Positions 17,854 through 28,040 of a stretch of 64,000 nt of DNA are shown here, piece by piece (positions within the stretch are counted from its first letter, which is position 1; each line of letters starts with the position of its first letter). Origin of the DNA: Flavobacterium sp. CBA20B-1. Lineage in GTDB: Bacteria; Bacteroidota; Bacteroidia; Flavobacteriales; Flavobacteriaceae. Made by a program: the position numbers and the translations under genes. Where the stretch lies: positions 682,001 through 746,000 of the forward strand of contig NZ_CP092370.1 in the NCBI RefSeq assembly GCF_028473145.1. The letters are read 5' to 3'. The notes below the pieces were generated by a model. It was not told where the DNA came from. It worked only from the letters and a program-made list of their open reading frames with translations, and did not search any database.

Positions 17854-18276
17854 TTATGATAAAAATTTTGCTCGGGTTTCCGGTGGTGGTATGCTGCAAG
17901 CTTCCTTTTTTCCATACCATTTGTACCTGTTTTTTGCGATGTATTGATAGATTTTGTTTCGTAAAAAAGCAGGAACAATTTTTCCAATTTGCAACAACGG
18001 ATACCAACCGCTCAATTGTTTAGCTATCTCTATGGCTGCACTGCTTTCGGTGTAATATGCAATGCCGGGCTGATACAAAACAATAGAATCGGTTTCGGGT
18101 TTTATGCCGATATAATGCACCACTTCTTTGCCAAAATCGGATTGGAGCGAAGCAAAAACAAATATATTTTTTGAATCTGCTTTAATGATTTTTTGAACCG
18201 TTTCATCACAAAAATTACAAACGCCATCAAACAAAATCAATTGTTTTCCTTCGGGTATTTTATCAATTACACGCAT
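17854..18276 (-). CDS. DCC-family thiol-disulfide oxidoreductase-like protein (DUF393)
   Basis: A 140-residue protein beginning IPEGKQLILFDGVCNFCDE. The DGVCNFC motif gives the family its name (Asp and two Cys spaced CxxC), and a thioredoxin-like fold is predicted. Substrates are unknown. It starts 5 bases after the mutS2 stop, so the two are likely cotranscribed. Confidence 0.9.
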   Translation of the reverse strand: MRVIDKIPEGKQLILFDGVCNFCDETVQKIIKADSKNIFVFASLQSDFGKEVVHYIGIKPETDSIVLYQPGIAYYTESSAAIEIAKQLSGWYPLLQIGKIVPAFLRNKIYQYIAKNRYKWYGKKEACSIPPPETRAKFLS

Positions 18277-18281
18277 TACAT

Positions 18282-20456
18282 TTACTTTTTTCGTTCTACC
18301 ATTTCTAATTGTTCTAATGCTACTTTTGATGTAAAAAAACCATAGTTTACCGTAGCTTTATTTTTTTCGATAACATCAATTGTTCCTACCGATTTTCCAT
18401 CAATCATACGAACGCGATCGCCTACTTTTAATACAAAATTGGTTTTGTTGGCTTGTTGTACTTGCTGTTCTTTAATCTTTTTTTCTTTCTTTTCTTGACG
18501 AATTTTATCTAGTTTTTGTTCTACTTCCACTTTGATTTTCAATTCTTCTTGCCCTTTAACTTTTTTCTCTTTCAGCGTGATTTTTTTTCGCTTTGAATTT
18601 TCAATCTCCACTGTTTTTAGTAATTCGCCAATAAGCATTTTTTTATCTTTATTATTGAAATATTTTTCGGAAAGATCATCTAAACGTTGTCCTAAATAAA
18701 TCAAACGTTGGTTGGAATCATACAATTCTTGATAGCGTTCTAATTTATCTTGAATTTTAGTGTTAATGTTTGACAGTTTACTGCTTTCTTCGCGTGCACG
18801 TTTTTCTTCTTCCCGCAAATTTTCGGAAGTTTTTTCTAAGCGCGAGCGTTCTTTTTGCAAATTTGCAATGGTTTTATCAAACCGAACTTTATCAGTTTCT
18901 ACCTTTTTCTTTGCCCGATTAATTAAACTATACGGTATGCCGTTTTTTTGAGCAACTTCAAAGGTGAAAGAACTTCCTGCTTGCCCTAAACTTAGCTTGT
19001 ACATGGGTTCTAACGAATGTTCATCAAACATCATGTTTGCATTGGTTGCGTGGGGCAATTCGTTTGCCAGAATTTTAAGGTTGGTATAATGTGTGGTGAT
19101 GATACCAAAAGCTTCACGCTCATAAAATTCTTCTAAAAACACTTCTGCCAAAGCCCCGCCCAATTCCGGATCGGATCCTGTACCAAATTCATCAATTAAG
19201 AACAAAGTTTTATCATTGCATTTCTTTAAAAAATAGTTCATATTTTTCAAACGATAACTGTATGTGCTTAAATGATTTTCTATGGATTGGTTATCGCCAA
19301 TATCGGTTAAAATGCGATCAAACAAAAAGGTTTCGCTGCGTTCGTGTACGGGGATCAACATACCGCTTTGCAACATTAATTGCAACAAACCAATTGTTTT
19401 TAAGGTTATTGATTTACCGCCGGCATTCGGACCCGAAATCACTATAATACGCTCTTGGTTGTGCAGTGTTATGGTTTGCGGATAGGTTATTTTTTTCTTT
19501 GCTTGGTTGTTTAGCAGTAAAATTGGGTGGAATGCTTCTCGAAAAAACAGCTTTTTTTCGGTTGTGATAGCTGGCAAAATACCATTGATTTTTTGGGCAT
19601 GCTTTGCTTTTGCAGCCACTATATCGACATGACACAGTAAATTTTGAAGCACCAATAAATCATCGTGAAACGGACGCACTTCGTTGGTTAAAACTTTTAA
19701 AATACGCATGATTTCTTCGCGTTCTTCATATTCTAAATTGCTTAATTCGCGCGAGAATTTAAACGTACTTTCAGGTTCCATATAAACAATACTCCCTGTT
19801 TTTGACTGGCCTAAAGCAGTGCCTTTTACTTTTTTGCGGTACATGGCCATAACTGCCAAAACCCGTCGGTTTTCTACGATTGATTCTTTAATATCATCTA
19901 AATAACCTGCATTGTTGTATTGTTGCAAAGCAACACCAAAGCTTTGATTGATTTTTCCGCGAAGAATTTGAATATTTTGCCGAATTGCTTTTAAATCAAC
20001 CGAAGCAGTATCTTTAATTTCACCATATTTATCCAGCACTTGTTCTATTTTTTGCAAAATGATTTTGTTGGGCTGGGTAATGGTTGTTGCCTGATACAAG
20101 GCACCGTAATATTCTTGAAATTTCTTTAAAAAAAATATTAATTCGTTGGCCGTTTGGACCAATGTGGCTATTTTCTTAAAGCTCGATGCTTCTAAAAAAC
20201 TGTCTTCAATGCGCAACATTTTTAATTCGAAACCAATTGAATCAAAATAATGCGACGGAATGGCATTTTGATTACTAAACGATGAAACATATTCAGATGT
20301 TTGCTGCAAATGTTGCATCAATTCGTTTTTGCTGGGAATTGGCTCAATAAGCAATGCCTGTTCTTTGCCCATCTCGGTAGTACACAACGCGCTTATCTGC
20401 TCTAATATCGTGCTGAATTCTAAATCTTGTAATGTTTTTTTTGCAATCAATTTCAT
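18282..20456 (-). CDS. mutS2: MutS2-family ATPase without Smr nuclease domain
   Basis: A 724-residue MutS-like ATPase. The core has lever and clamp helices, then Walker A SGPNAGGKSITLKTIGL near residue 345, the LIDEFGTGSDPELGGALAE Walker B, and THYTNL. A long Lys/Glu-rich coiled coil (about 520-670) follows, then a small KOW-like beta domain (KVGDRVRMIDGKSVGTIDV). The C-terminal Smr endonuclease domain of Bacillus MutS2 is absent. The family acts on recombination intermediates or collided ribosomes in other bacteria. The start is ATG 20454-20456; the TTG at 20475 lies in the leader. Confidence 0.9.
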   Translation of the reverse strand: MKLIAKKTLQDLEFSTILEQISALCTTEMGKEQALLIEPIPSKNELMQHLQQTSEYVSSFSNQNAIPSHYFDSIGFELKMLRIEDSFLEASSFKKIATLVQTANELIFFLKKFQEYYGALYQATTITQPNKIILQKIEQVLDKYGEIKDTASVDLKAIRQNIQILRGKINQSFGVALQQYNNAGYLDDIKESIVENRRVLAVMAMYRKKVKGTALGQSKTGSIVYMEPESTFKFSRELSNLEYEEREEIMRILKVLTNEVRPFHDDLLVLQNLLCHVDIVAAKAKHAQKINGILPAITTEKKLFFREAFHPILLLNNQAKKKITYPQTITLHNQERIIVISGPNAGGKSITLKTIGLLQLMLQSGMLIPVHERSETFLFDRILTDIGDNQSIENHLSTYSYRLKNMNYFLKKCNDKTLFLIDEFGTGSDPELGGALAEVFLEEFYEREAFGIITTHYTNLKILANELPHATNANMMFDEHSLEPMYKLSLGQAGSSFTFEVAQKNGIPYSLINRAKKKVETDKVRFDKTIANLQKERSRLEKTSENLREEEKRAREESSKLSNINTKIQDKLERYQELYDSNQRLIYLGQRLDDLSEKYFNNKDKKMLIGELLKTVEIENSKRKKITLKEKKVKGQEELKIKVEVEQKLDKIRQEKKEKKIKEQQVQQANKTNFVLKVGDRVRMIDGKSVGTIDVIEKNKATVNYGFFTSKVALEQLEMVERKK

Positions 20457-20481
20457 TGGTACATGCTGTCTGTTCAAGATT

Positions 20482-20489
20482 CAAATTTA
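20482..20489 (-). promoter_or_regulatory. -7 box of mutS2-DCC operon
   Basis: The minus strand reads TAAATTTG, 25 bases before the mutS2 ATG. It is divergent from the ung promoter 31 bases away. Confidence 0.5.
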
Positions 20490-20520
20490 CAAACAATTTA
20501 TCATTTAAAGGAATATGTAC

Positions 20521-20528
20521 TACATTTG
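20521..20528 (+). promoter_or_regulatory. -7 box of ung
   Basis: TACATTTG, 15 bases before ATG 20544; it supports that start over the longer open frame from 20463. Confidence 0.6.
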
Positions 20529-20543
20529 AATAAAAAAAATAAA

Positions 20544-21206
20544 ATGAATAGTTGGAAAGAATTTATCGCCTTGGAATCAACAAAAGATTATTATACGAAA
20601 TTAAAACAAATTGTTGATGCTGATTATGAAAAAGATACAATTTATCCGCCAAAAGAATATATTTTCAACGCATTTAAATATTGTCCGTTAGATAAAGTTA
20701 AGGTAGTTATTTTGGGTCAGGATCCTTATCACGGTCAAGGTCAGGCGCATGGATTAAGTTTTTCTGTTAATAAAGGAATTGCTTTGCCGCCATCGTTACG
20801 CAATATTTACGGTGAATTACAAACCGATGTTAATTTCTCTAATCCGGGTCATGGCGATTTAACCGACTGGGCCAAACAAGGCGTTTTGTTGTTGAATGAT
20901 GTTTTAACTGTGAAGGCAGGTCAACCTGCAAGCCATCAAAAATTGGGCTGGGAACAATTTACACAAAATGTGATTAGTTTTTTATCGAACGAAAAAAGTG
21001 GTTTGGTTTTTATGTTGTGGGGAAATCATGCACAAAAAAAAGGTAAAAATATAGACCGTTCGAAACATTTGGTTTTAACAAGCGGGCATCCGTCTCCAAT
21101 GAGTGCCAATCAAGGTAAATGGTTTGGCAACAAACATTTTTCGCAAGCCAATAATTTTTTATTACAACAAGAAAAGCAGCCTATTAATTGGCAATTGAGT
21201 TTTTAA
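20544..21206 (+). CDS. ung: Uracil-DNA glycosylase
   Basis: Removes uracil from DNA as the first step of base excision repair. From MNSWKEFIAL it is 220 residues, the usual length. The water-activating loop GQDPYHG is at residues 58-64 (catalytic Asp60), and the uracil-specificity and leucine loops read MLWGNHAQKKG and SGHPSPMSANQG. An upstream in-frame extension to 20463 would cross the -7 box and is rejected. The gene is divergent from mutS2 and ends at a terminator. Confidence 0.96.
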   Translation: MNSWKEFIALESTKDYYTKLKQIVDADYEKDTIYPPKEYIFNAFKYCPLDKVKVVILGQDPYHGQGQAHGLSFSVNKGIALPPSLRNIYGELQTDVNFSNPGHGDLTDWAKQGVLLLNDVLTVKAGQPASHQKLGWEQFTQNVISFLSNEKSGLVFMLWGNHAQKKGKNIDRSKHLVLTSGHPSPMSANQGKWFGNKHFSQANNFLLQQEKQPINWQLSF

Positions 21207-21349
21207 TTATTGCATAATTGTTAAAATTTAATAAATAATGTTAAAAATTAAATTTAACTTGTAGTCCTTTTGTAATAAAACTATATTTATTGAATAAAAT
21301 TTGTTTTTATTATTAAAACAAAAATTTGTTTGTTGTTTACTTAAATTTT

Positions 21350-21380
21350 AAAAGCTGTCTAACGAATTTAGGCAGCTTTT
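21350..21380 (+). terminator. Possible terminator between ung and aroC
   Basis: A 13-base stem with one G-U pair (21350-21362 and 21368-21380) ending in TTTT. It is 144 bases beyond the ung stop and only 26 before aroC. Confidence 0.6.
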
Positions 21381-21405
21381 AGTATTTTTACATAAAATTA
21401 ATACA

Positions 21406-22449
21406 ATGGCAGGAAATTCTTTTGGTAAAAAATTTAGATTAACCACTTTTGGCGAATCCCATGGCGATGCTATTGGAGGAATTATTGATGGATGCCCATC
21501 AAACATTGTTTTAGACAAGGCGTTTATTCAGGCAGAATTAAATCGCAGAAAACCCGGACAATCTAAATTGGTGACGCAAAGAAAAGAAGCAGACGAAGTG
21601 GTTTTTCTTTCTGGAGTTTTTGAAGGAAAAACATTGGGAACGCCTATTGCTTTTCAAATAAACAATATCAATTCTAAGTCTGGTGATTACGATTTACTAA
21701 AAGATGCATTTCGCCCCAGTCATGCCGATTATGTGTATCAACAAAAATACAAACACCGTGATTATAGGGGAGGAGGAAGAAGTTCTGCTCGCGAAACTGC
21801 TGCTCGGGTGGTTGGTGGTGCAATCGCAAAACAAATCATCAAACCAATAGAAATTACCGCTTACGTTTCTTCTGTGGGAACTATTTCGGTAAACAAAAAA
21901 TACACCGAACTTAATTTATCTTTAACCAAAACCAACGATGTTCGTTGTCCTGATCCAGTAATTGCGCAACAAATGGAACAACTAATCCTTGACACCAAAA
22001 AGAAAGGTGACACAGTAGGTGGTATTGTAACTTGTGTAATAAAAAATGTACCCATTGGTTTGGGCGAACCGGTTTTTGATCGATTAGAAGCTAATTTGGC
22101 AAAGGCAATGCTGTCTATCAATGCGTGCAAAGGATTTAGTTTTGGCAGTGGTTTTGAAGGAACTAAAATGTTTGGATCGCAACATAACGACTATTTTAAT
22201 GAAGACGGATCTACAAAGACCAATTTTTCAGGCGGAATTCAAGGTGGAATAAGCAACGGAATGGATATTTATTTTGATGTTGCCTTTAAACCAGTCGCTA
22301 CTTTACTACAACCTCAAGAAATGCTAACCACAAACGGAACATTGGAAATTATTAAAGGAAAAGGCCGTCATGATGCGTGTGTTGTTCCCCGCGCAGTTGT
22401 GATTGTAGAAGCTATGGCTGCTTTGGTGCTGGCTGATTTTATGGTTTGA
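21406..22449 (+). CDS. aroC: Chorismate synthase
   Basis: Last step of the shikimate pathway: EPSP to chorismate, using reduced FMN. A 347-residue protein with the family signatures [16 protein letters not shown] at the N-terminus, [25 protein letters not shown] near residue 125 and [10 protein letters not shown] near the C-terminus. It stands alone; other shikimate genes are not in the window. Confidence 0.97.
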   Translation: MAGNSFGKKFRLTTFGESHGDAIGGIIDGCPSNIVLDKAFIQAELNRRKPGQSKLVTQRKEADEVVFLSGVFEGKTLGTPIAFQINNINSKSGDYDLLKDAFRPSHADYVYQQKYKHRDYRGGGRSSARETAARVVGGAIAKQIIKPIEITAYVSSVGTISVNKKYTELNLSLTKTNDVRCPDPVIAQQMEQLILDTKKKGDTVGGIVTCVIKNVPIGLGEPVFDRLEANLAKAMLSINACKGFSFGSGFEGTKMFGSQHNDYFNEDGSTKTNFSGGIQGGISNGMDIYFDVAFKPVATLLQPQEMLTTNGTLEIIKGKGRHDACVVPRAVVIVEAMAALVLADFMV

Positions 22450-22502
22450 TTTTTTGAACAGATGATTATTAAAATGTGAATAATTTTAATATGTCATCAA
22501 AT

Positions 22503-23165
22503 TTAATCGTTACACTCCATAAGGATTAAATGTCCGTGTTCATACGTTATTTCCACCAAACCATCTGTTAATACTTCATTACTGCTTCCTGGTTTGAAAC
22601 CTAAAATCAGGGTATCGTTTTTAAGTTCGTATTTAAGGTTTTTAGTTGAAATTCCGTCAACCGTTCCAACAGGAATCAAAGATAAAATAGTTTCTTTAGG
22701 ATACCATTTCACGAAGTTTTTCTGCAACGGAAAAATTTTCGAGTAATCATCAATAATAACAAGTTTTATCAGGGCTTGATATTTAACCAAATTAGTAATA
22801 TTAGTAAACGTGTGATCCATTCTTTTGCCAGTTGCCCACAAAATATTTGCTGCAGGTATTTTTCGATTAATTAAATAATTGATGGCTTTGTCGATATCAT
22901 ACGAATCCTGCTCCTCTAACTTCACAATTTCAATAGGATACTGTAAATTCTTGTAGTATTCGTAATCAAAATTCCGATCAAAATCACCAATTAAAACATC
23001 TACTTTAATTCCTAATTCCAAAACACGCGTAATGGCGCTGTCTAACACAACCACCAGCGGATTCCATTCTAATAATTGATTCAGCAAATCCATTGAACAA
23101 GTTTCGCCATTGGCAATTATTAAAGCAGGTTCTTGATCATCGCGTACTATGTGGTGTGAAGACAT
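22503..23165 (-). CDS. thiN: Thiamine pyrophosphokinase
   Basis: Transfers pyrophosphate from ATP to thiamine to form the active cofactor. A 220-residue protein: VLDSAITRVLELGIKVDVLIGDFDR near residue 45, EEQDSYDIDKAINYLI, then WATGKRMDHTFTNI, which are the Asp- and Gly-rich substrate motifs of the family. No TPP riboswitch is visible upstream, and no thiamine biosynthesis genes are adjacent. Confidence 0.92.
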   Translation of the reverse strand: MSSHHIVRDDQEPALIIANGETCSMDLLNQLLEWNPLVVVLDSAITRVLELGIKVDVLIGDFDRNFDYEYYKNLQYPIEIVKLEEQDSYDIDKAINYLINRKIPAANILWATGKRMDHTFTNITNLVKYQALIKLVIIDDYSKIFPLQKNFVKWYPKETILSLIPVGTVDGISTKNLKYELKNDTLILGFKPGSSNEVLTDGLVEITYEHGHLILMECND

Positions 23166-23256
23166 TGGGATAAATTTTTAAGATTACTAAATTAGTAAGA
23201 TTTCTTTATTTTAAAAGGATTTAATTATCTTTGAAAAAAAATAAAATTCTAAAAAC

Positions 23257-23562
23257 ATGGATTTACAACAAGAACAATGGTGGAGCGATTTTCAAAACGA
23301 TGAAAACGCTGTTTTGTTAGATGTTCGCACGGAAGAGGAAGTAAGTGAAGGAACTATTCCAGGAGCTGTTCATCATGATTTTTACCAAGGACAAGATTTT
23401 TTAAACGCGTTAGAAAACTTAGATAAATCGAAAAATTATTATGTTTATTGCCGTTCTGGAAACCGCAGCGGACAAACGTGTTTATTGATGAACCAATTGG
23501 GTTTTCAAAATACTTTTAACTTGGTTGGAGGAATGAACGAGTGGGAAGGACCAACGGAATAA
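23257..23562 (+). CDS. Single-domain rhodanese-like protein
   Basis: A 101-residue cytoplasmic sulfurtransferase-like protein. VLLDVRTEEEVSEGTIPGAVH is the rhodanese CH2-type motif, and the active loop reads YCRSGNRS with Cys near residue 69. The loop is six residues long, as in sulfurtransferases rather than phosphatases. It ends at a GAAA-tetraloop terminator. Confidence 0.93.
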   Translation: MDLQQEQWWSDFQNDENAVLLDVRTEEEVSEGTIPGAVHHDFYQGQDFLNALENLDKSKNYYVYCRSGNRSGQTCLLMNQLGFQNTFNLVGGMNEWEGPTE

Positions 23563-23564
23563 GG

Positions 23565-23584
23565 AAGGCGAAAGCCTTTTTTTT
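23565..23584 (+). terminator. Terminator of the rhodanese gene
   Basis: AAGGC, GAAA tetraloop, GCCTT, then eight T in total: a textbook intrinsic terminator 3 bases after the stop codon. Confidence 0.9.
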
Positions 23585-23607
23585 ATGTATTTTTTCAAGA
23601 TTTTAAA

Positions 23608-24267
23608 ATGGAATTAATCGATTTTATATTACACATTGACCAATATTTAGAGGTTTTTTTACAAGATTATGGCGTGTGGGTTTATGCCATATTGTTTTTA
23701 ATTATTTTTGTTGAAACCGGTTTGGTTGTAATGCCTTTTTTACCGGGTGATTCTTTGTTGTTTGCAACCGGAATGTTGGCAGCACAGTTTCCCGAAAGTT
23801 TAAATGTTTGGTTAGTAATGATTTTATTGTTTATTGCAGCAGTTTTGGGCGATACCGTTAATTATTCAATTGGGAAACAAATCGGCATGCGCATCATCAA
23901 TTTTAAAATATTGGGCAAACAGCCGGTTACGATTGAACATATTAATAAAACCCATTCGTTTTACGAAAAATACGGCAGCAAAACCATTGTTATTGCACGT
24001 TTTGTTCCAATTGTTAGAACCTTGGCTCCGTTTGTTGCAGGTATTGGCAGAATGAATTACGCTACCTTTTTAACCTATAATTTTGTAGGCGGATTTATCT
24101 GGGTTTTTGGTATTACTTTGGCAGGTTATTTTTTAGGAAACATTCCATTGATAAAAGACAATTTTTCAAAAGTAGTGTTGCTGATTATTTTACTTTCGGT
24201 GCTTCCGATTATTTATTCGGTTATTAAAGAAAAATTAAGTAGTAACAAAAATAAAACGCTTTCGTAA
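23608..24267 (+). CDS. DedA-family membrane protein
   Basis: A 219-residue inner-membrane protein of the DedA/VTT superfamily. It shows the PFLPGDSLLFATGMLA re-entrant segment near residue 45, FYEKYG and the arginine motif RFVPIVRTLAPFVAGIGRM near residue 135, and a C-terminal helix with a lysine-rich tail. The superfamily includes lipid scramblases and C55-lipid carriers. The stop codon lies in the loop of a bidirectional terminator. Confidence 0.93.
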   Translation: MELIDFILHIDQYLEVFLQDYGVWVYAILFLIIFVETGLVVMPFLPGDSLLFATGMLAAQFPESLNVWLVMILLFIAAVLGDTVNYSIGKQIGMRIINFKILGKQPVTIEHINKTHSFYEKYGSKTIVIARFVPIVRTLAPFVAGIGRMNYATFLTYNFVGGFIWVFGITLAGYFLGNIPLIKDNFSKVVLLIILLSVLPIIYSVIKEKLSSNKNKTLS

Positions 24268-24278
24268 TGAAAGCGTTT
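24254..24278. terminator. Bidirectional terminator between dedA and the DUF2490 gene
   Basis: A perfect 10-base stem AAACGCTTTC / GAAAGCGTTT with a 5-base loop containing the dedA stop. Confidence 0.88.
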
Positions 24279-24283
24279 CTGTT

Positions 24284-24973
24284 TTATATTTTCAAATTAT
24301 GATGCAATGAAAACATTAATTGCTGGTGCGATGTTTTTTGAAGCATCTGATTCATCCAACCAACTTGAATTCCTAGATCTTTATTGAATTTATAACCCGC
24401 ACCAATATATAAGCGATCTCTGTCGAATGCATTATTTTTTCTTGAAGCTTCATCGGTATTCATAAAAAGTTCATTGTAGAAACTTGCATACAAGCTTTGA
24501 TTTTTTTCGGTATTCTGATAAATCGGAACATCTATTCCTAATAAATACCTAAACCTTGATTTAAAATCCTGATTTTCAACAAAACGCTGTTCAAACCTGA
24601 ATCGATGCCTCACAGTAGCAGTTGCAATTTTTTGTTGGGAAATCACATCCTGAAAAATTCGGTTTTCGATAACTGGAACATCGGGTTTTAAGTATTGCTC
24701 TGTGTTCACAAAACCATACCCTGCGCCCAATGTAAGATTATCAAGCAGCATATATTGAACAGAACCCCGAATTAAAAGTTGGTTTAAATCAGAAAAAACT
24801 TCATAATTTCGATATTGCACATCGTAGTTAAGGTTCCACTTGGTATTTTGAAATCGAGCATTTCCAAAATACATATACCATGCCCCTAATTTTGGATCTC
24901 CTTTTTCAGTAGTGATTGAAAAACCTTTTATGGTTGTGAGCAAAATTGCAACTAATACAACGATTTTTTTCAT
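24284..24973 (-). CDS. DUF2490 outer-membrane beta-barrel protein
   Basis: A 229-residue protein with a signal peptide (MKKIVVLVAILLTTIKGFS) and alternating strands typical of a small beta barrel (LGAWYMYFGNARFQ, WNLNYDVQYRNYE, LTLGAGYGF). The sequence ends in an aromatic/hydrophobic strand. DUF2490 proteins are of unknown function. It is the last gene of the minus-strand run, 6 bases after ctaA. Confidence 0.85.
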   Translation of the reverse strand: MKKIVVLVAILLTTIKGFSITTEKGDPKLGAWYMYFGNARFQNTKWNLNYDVQYRNYEVFSDLNQLLIRGSVQYMLLDNLTLGAGYGFVNTEQYLKPDVPVIENRIFQDVISQQKIATATVRHRFRFEQRFVENQDFKSRFRYLLGIDVPIYQNTEKNQSLYASFYNELFMNTDEASRKNNAFDRDRLYIGAGYKFNKDLGIQVGWMNQMLQKTSHQQLMFSLHHNLKI

Positions 24974-24979
24974 GAGGAA

Positions 24980-26005
24980 TTAATTCTTTTTTGATTCTAA
25001 AATAATGGCAAATTGCAAGCCAAACATAACAGCCGCAAGAACCAAATGCGCAGCTTGTGTACCAAACGGAAAATGTATGTAGTACATTAATATGCCTGTA
25101 ATGATTTCTAAAATCAGTAAAAACATGATCCAGTTCACTTTGGTGTTTCCTAAATTCAATCGTTTATTTCTTAAAAACAGGTAAAGATTTACAAAAAATA
25201 TCACAAACGAAAATGTTCTGTGGATATAAAAAGTTAAATCCGGATTTTGTAACCAAAGCGATACATCGGTGATTCCGCTTCTTGTTTGTATATCTATAAA
25301 CTGGCGAACTTGCGTTCCTAAACCAATCTGTATCAACGAAAAAAGCATCGCAACCCAAGTGAAAATATGAAAAACGGCGTCGTATTTACCAACATATTTT
25401 TTGTTGATTCTGGCTAAATGGATCAAATAAATTAACGCGGCAACATTTAATAATGCGGCAATCATGTGTGTGGTAATTCTTACCGGATTTAATACCGAAA
25501 AAACCACCGTTGCACCTAACCAAGCATTAAATCCTAATAAAAACAGCACAATTGCCGACCAAATAATTAGCTTATAATTTGCTTTAAAAAATGCTACAGA
25601 AATTATTGAATGAATAAATAACACCAAACAAGCCAAACCGGCCAATGCGCCAAACAATCTATTGATGTATTCAACCCAAGTGTGGTAAGGGTTAAAAACA
25701 GCATAATCGTGTTTTGTATATTCGTTCCAATGGCTTGGATTGTACACATCATTTGTAGTGAAATCGCTATTTGCAACCCACAATTTATTGCTGTTGATGA
25801 TTACTTGTCCTTTATTATAAGCATGATTGGGCTTCCAAAGCAATTCTTCCACTTGTGTGGGTGGAATATAATATCCAAAGCATTTTGGCCAATCAGGACA
25901 TCCCATTCCCGAACCAGTCATGCGGACAGTTGCTCCTGCAATAATGACCAAATAAACCAATACAAGTGTGATTTTTGCCCAACGAATAAACGATTTGCTT
26001 TCCAT
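24980..26005 (-). CDS. ctaA: Heme A synthase (COX15/CtaA family)
   Basis: Oxidises heme O to heme A for aa3-type cytochrome oxidases. A 341-residue membrane protein with about eight helices. The N-terminal GATVRMTGSGMGCPDWPKCFGYYIPP is the family signature. Conserved His sit in helices near ITTHMIAA, FYIHRTFS and QAAHLVLAA. An insertion in the first loop (residues 53-95) is common in Bacteroidota. It is 2 bases from cca and 6 from DUF2490. Confidence 0.95.
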   Translation of the reverse strand: MESKSFIRWAKITLVLVYLVIIAGATVRMTGSGMGCPDWPKCFGYYIPPTQVEELLWKPNHAYNKGQVIINSNKLWVANSDFTTNDVYNPSHWNEYTKHDYAVFNPYHTWVEYINRLFGALAGLACLVLFIHSIISVAFFKANYKLIIWSAIVLFLLGFNAWLGATVVFSVLNPVRITTHMIAALLNVAALIYLIHLARINKKYVGKYDAVFHIFTWVAMLFSLIQIGLGTQVRQFIDIQTRSGITDVSLWLQNPDLTFYIHRTFSFVIFFVNLYLFLRNKRLNLGNTKVNWIMFLLILEIITGILMYYIHFPFGTQAAHLVLAAVMFGLQFAIILESKKN

Positions 26006-26007
26006 AA

Positions 26008-27447
26008 TTATAACTTTGGATTAACGGGTTTTAACCCTAAACTATCTGCTTTTTTTAACATAAATTGATACGCCGCAGCATACTCATTAGCAATATCACC
26101 TTCCAAAATAGCCTCTTTAATGGCATCTTTAATTTGTCCGATTTCTCTTGAAGGTTTTAGATCAAAAATTTCCATTATTTCTTCGCCAGTAATGGGTGGC
26201 TGAAAATTGCGTACATGATCGCGCTCTTCAACTTCCACAATTTTATGGCGAACAATTTTAAAATTGTTATGGTATTTTTGAAACTTCTTTTGATTTTTCG
26301 TAGTAATATCTGCCTCGCACAAGGTTAACAAATTTTCCACATCTTCGCCTGCATCAAACACCAACCGGCGAACTGCCGAATCGGTGACTGTATCTTCTGC
26401 GATTACAATTGGTCGAGAACTCATCGCCACCATTTTCTGCACAAAACGCATTTTTTGGTTTAAAGGCATGTGTAAACGCTGAAAAATTCGCTTCACCATT
26501 TTACTGCCTAAAAATTCGTGCCCATGGAATGTCCAACCGTTCTTCTTATTGAATTTTTTGGTAGGCGCTTTTCCAATATCGTGCAACAAAGCAGCCCAAC
26601 GCAGCCATAAATCATCTGTATTCGGACAAATATTATCAACCACTTCTAAGGTGTGGTAAAAGTTGTTTTTGTGTGTGTGACCTTCCACTTCTTCCACATT
26701 GTTTAAGGCAGTTAATTCAGGTAAAATTAAATCGAGTAACCCTGTTTTGTACAACAGTAAAAAGCCTGTAGATGGTTTTTCAGTCATTAAAATTTTATGT
26801 AATTCTTCCACTATTCGCTCGCCCGAAATAATCTTTATACGATCGGCATTTTTTGCAATTGCATCCAGCGATTGTTCTTCAATGGTAAAATGTAACTGAG
26901 TGGCAAACCGAATGGCGCGCATCATTCGCAAGGGATCGTCAGAATAAGTGATATCTGGATCAAGTGGTGTGCGAATAATTTGATTTTGCAAATCGATCAT
27001 TCCATCAAAAGGATCCACCAAATCACCAAAATGGTCTTCGTTTAATGAAAAAGCCATGGCATTTATGGTAAAATCTCGTCGGTTTTGATCGTCTTTAAGT
27101 GTTCCGTTTTCAACCAATGGATTTCTACTATCAGCTCGATATGATTCTTTTCTTGCGCCAACAAATTCAATATCAATATCGTTAAAACGCAGCATAGCTG
27201 TGCCATAATTTTTAAAAACCTGTACTTTTGGGTGGTGCGGAATCAGTTCCGAAACTTTCAAAGCCAAATCAATACCGCTTCCAACAGCCACAATATCAAT
27301 ATCTTTTTTAGAATTGCGTTGCAAAATGTAATCGCGTACAAATCCACCAATCACATAAGCATCTACCTTCAATGCTTCGGCAGCTTGTTTTATTATTTCA
27401 AAAATGGGATCTTGTAAGGCTTCTTTATAATTGGATGAATGAATCAT
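26008..27447 (-). CDS. cca: CCA-adding tRNA nucleotidyltransferase with HD domain
   Basis: Adds or repairs the 3' CCA end of tRNAs, or acts as a related poly(A)-type enzyme. A 479-residue protein: [12 protein letters not shown] and KDIDIVAVG (catalytic DxD) in the head domain, [10 protein letters not shown] and [13 protein letters not shown] in the neck, then an HD motif in [11 protein letters not shown]. The product specificity cannot be decided from sequence alone. The start overlaps the stop of tsaC by one base. Confidence 0.93.
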   Translation of the reverse strand: MIHSSNYKEALQDPIFEIIKQAAEALKVDAYVIGGFVRDYILQRNSKKDIDIVAVGSGIDLALKVSELIPHHPKVQVFKNYGTAMLRFNDIDIEFVGARKESYRADSRNPLVENGTLKDDQNRRDFTINAMAFSLNEDHFGDLVDPFDGMIDLQNQIIRTPLDPDITYSDDPLRMMRAIRFATQLHFTIEEQSLDAIAKNADRIKIISGERIVEELHKILMTEKPSTGFLLLYKTGLLDLILPELTALNNVEEVEGHTHKNNFYHTLEVVDNICPNTDDLWLRWAALLHDIGKAPTKKFNKKNGWTFHGHEFLGSKMVKRIFQRLHMPLNQKMRFVQKMVAMSSRPIVIAEDTVTDSAVRRLVFDAGEDVENLLTLCEADITTKNQKKFQKYHNNFKIVRHKIVEVEERDHVRNFQPPITGEEIMEIFDLKPSREIGQIKDAIKEAILEGDIANEYAAAYQFMLKKADSLGLKPVNPKL

Positions 27448-28016
27448 TATTTTCTTAAAATTTTTACTTGAGCATCATTTGTAAGTTTAATTACTGTTGA
27501 TGATTTTTTACAGATTTTATCTTGATCTAATTGTACCACATAATCTACTCCATTTATTATTTCTTGAGAGATTTCTGAAAACCGGGTAGGAGTGACATCG
27601 CCAGAAATATTAGCCGATGTGGATACCAACGGACGCTTCATTCGCTCTACCAATTTGAAAACAAAAGGGGTATTTACAATACGGATTCCCAATGAATTGT
27701 CTTCGGCAATTAAGTTTTTTGCTACATTTCTGGGCTCATCTAAAACCAAAGTTGTTGGTTTTTCGGCACAATCTAAAATATCAAAAGCCACTTGTGGAAT
27801 GTCTTTAAAAACATGGTAAAGTAAGCGGTCGTTGTTCACCAAAACAATCATGCTTTTGCTTTCCGCACGTTTTTTAAGCTCGTAAATTTTCTTCACAGCT
27901 TCTTCGTTGGTTGCATCACAGCCCAATCCCCAAACAGTGTCGGTTGGATAAAGGATAATTCCTCCGTTTTTAATTACTTCAAATGCTTGATGTACTTCTT
28001 TATTAATGTCTTCCAT
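27447..28016 (-). CDS. tsaC: Threonylcarbamoyl-AMP synthase (TsaC/Sua5-YrdC family)
   Basis: Makes threonylcarbamoyl-AMP for t6A37 modification of ANN-decoding tRNAs. A 189-residue single YrdC domain: [18 protein letters not shown] near residue 18, [14 protein letters not shown], and [12 protein letters not shown] near residue 135. It lies between the ureohydrolase gene (24-base gap) and cca (1-base overlap), so two tRNA-maturation genes are coupled. Confidence 0.93.
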   Translation of the reverse strand: MEDINKEVHQAFEVIKNGGIILYPTDTVWGLGCDATNEEAVKKIYELKKRAESKSMIVLVNNDRLLYHVFKDIPQVAFDILDCAEKPTTLVLDEPRNVAKNLIAEDNSLGIRIVNTPFVFKLVERMKRPLVSTSANISGDVTPTRFSEISQEIINGVDYVVQLDQDKICKKSSTVIKLTNDAQVKILRK

Positions 28017-28040
28017 AAAAAGGAATAAATTTAATTCTAA

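Noticed and set aside
17567..17947. A 126-residue plus-strand frame over the start of pheT
   Set aside because: It is the shadow of pheT and its leader and shows no protein-like pattern.
22468..22490. AT-only inverted repeat between aroC and the thiamine pyrophosphokinase gene as a terminator
   Set aside because: The stem is only A-T pairs and no clear T run follows, so stability is too low to call.
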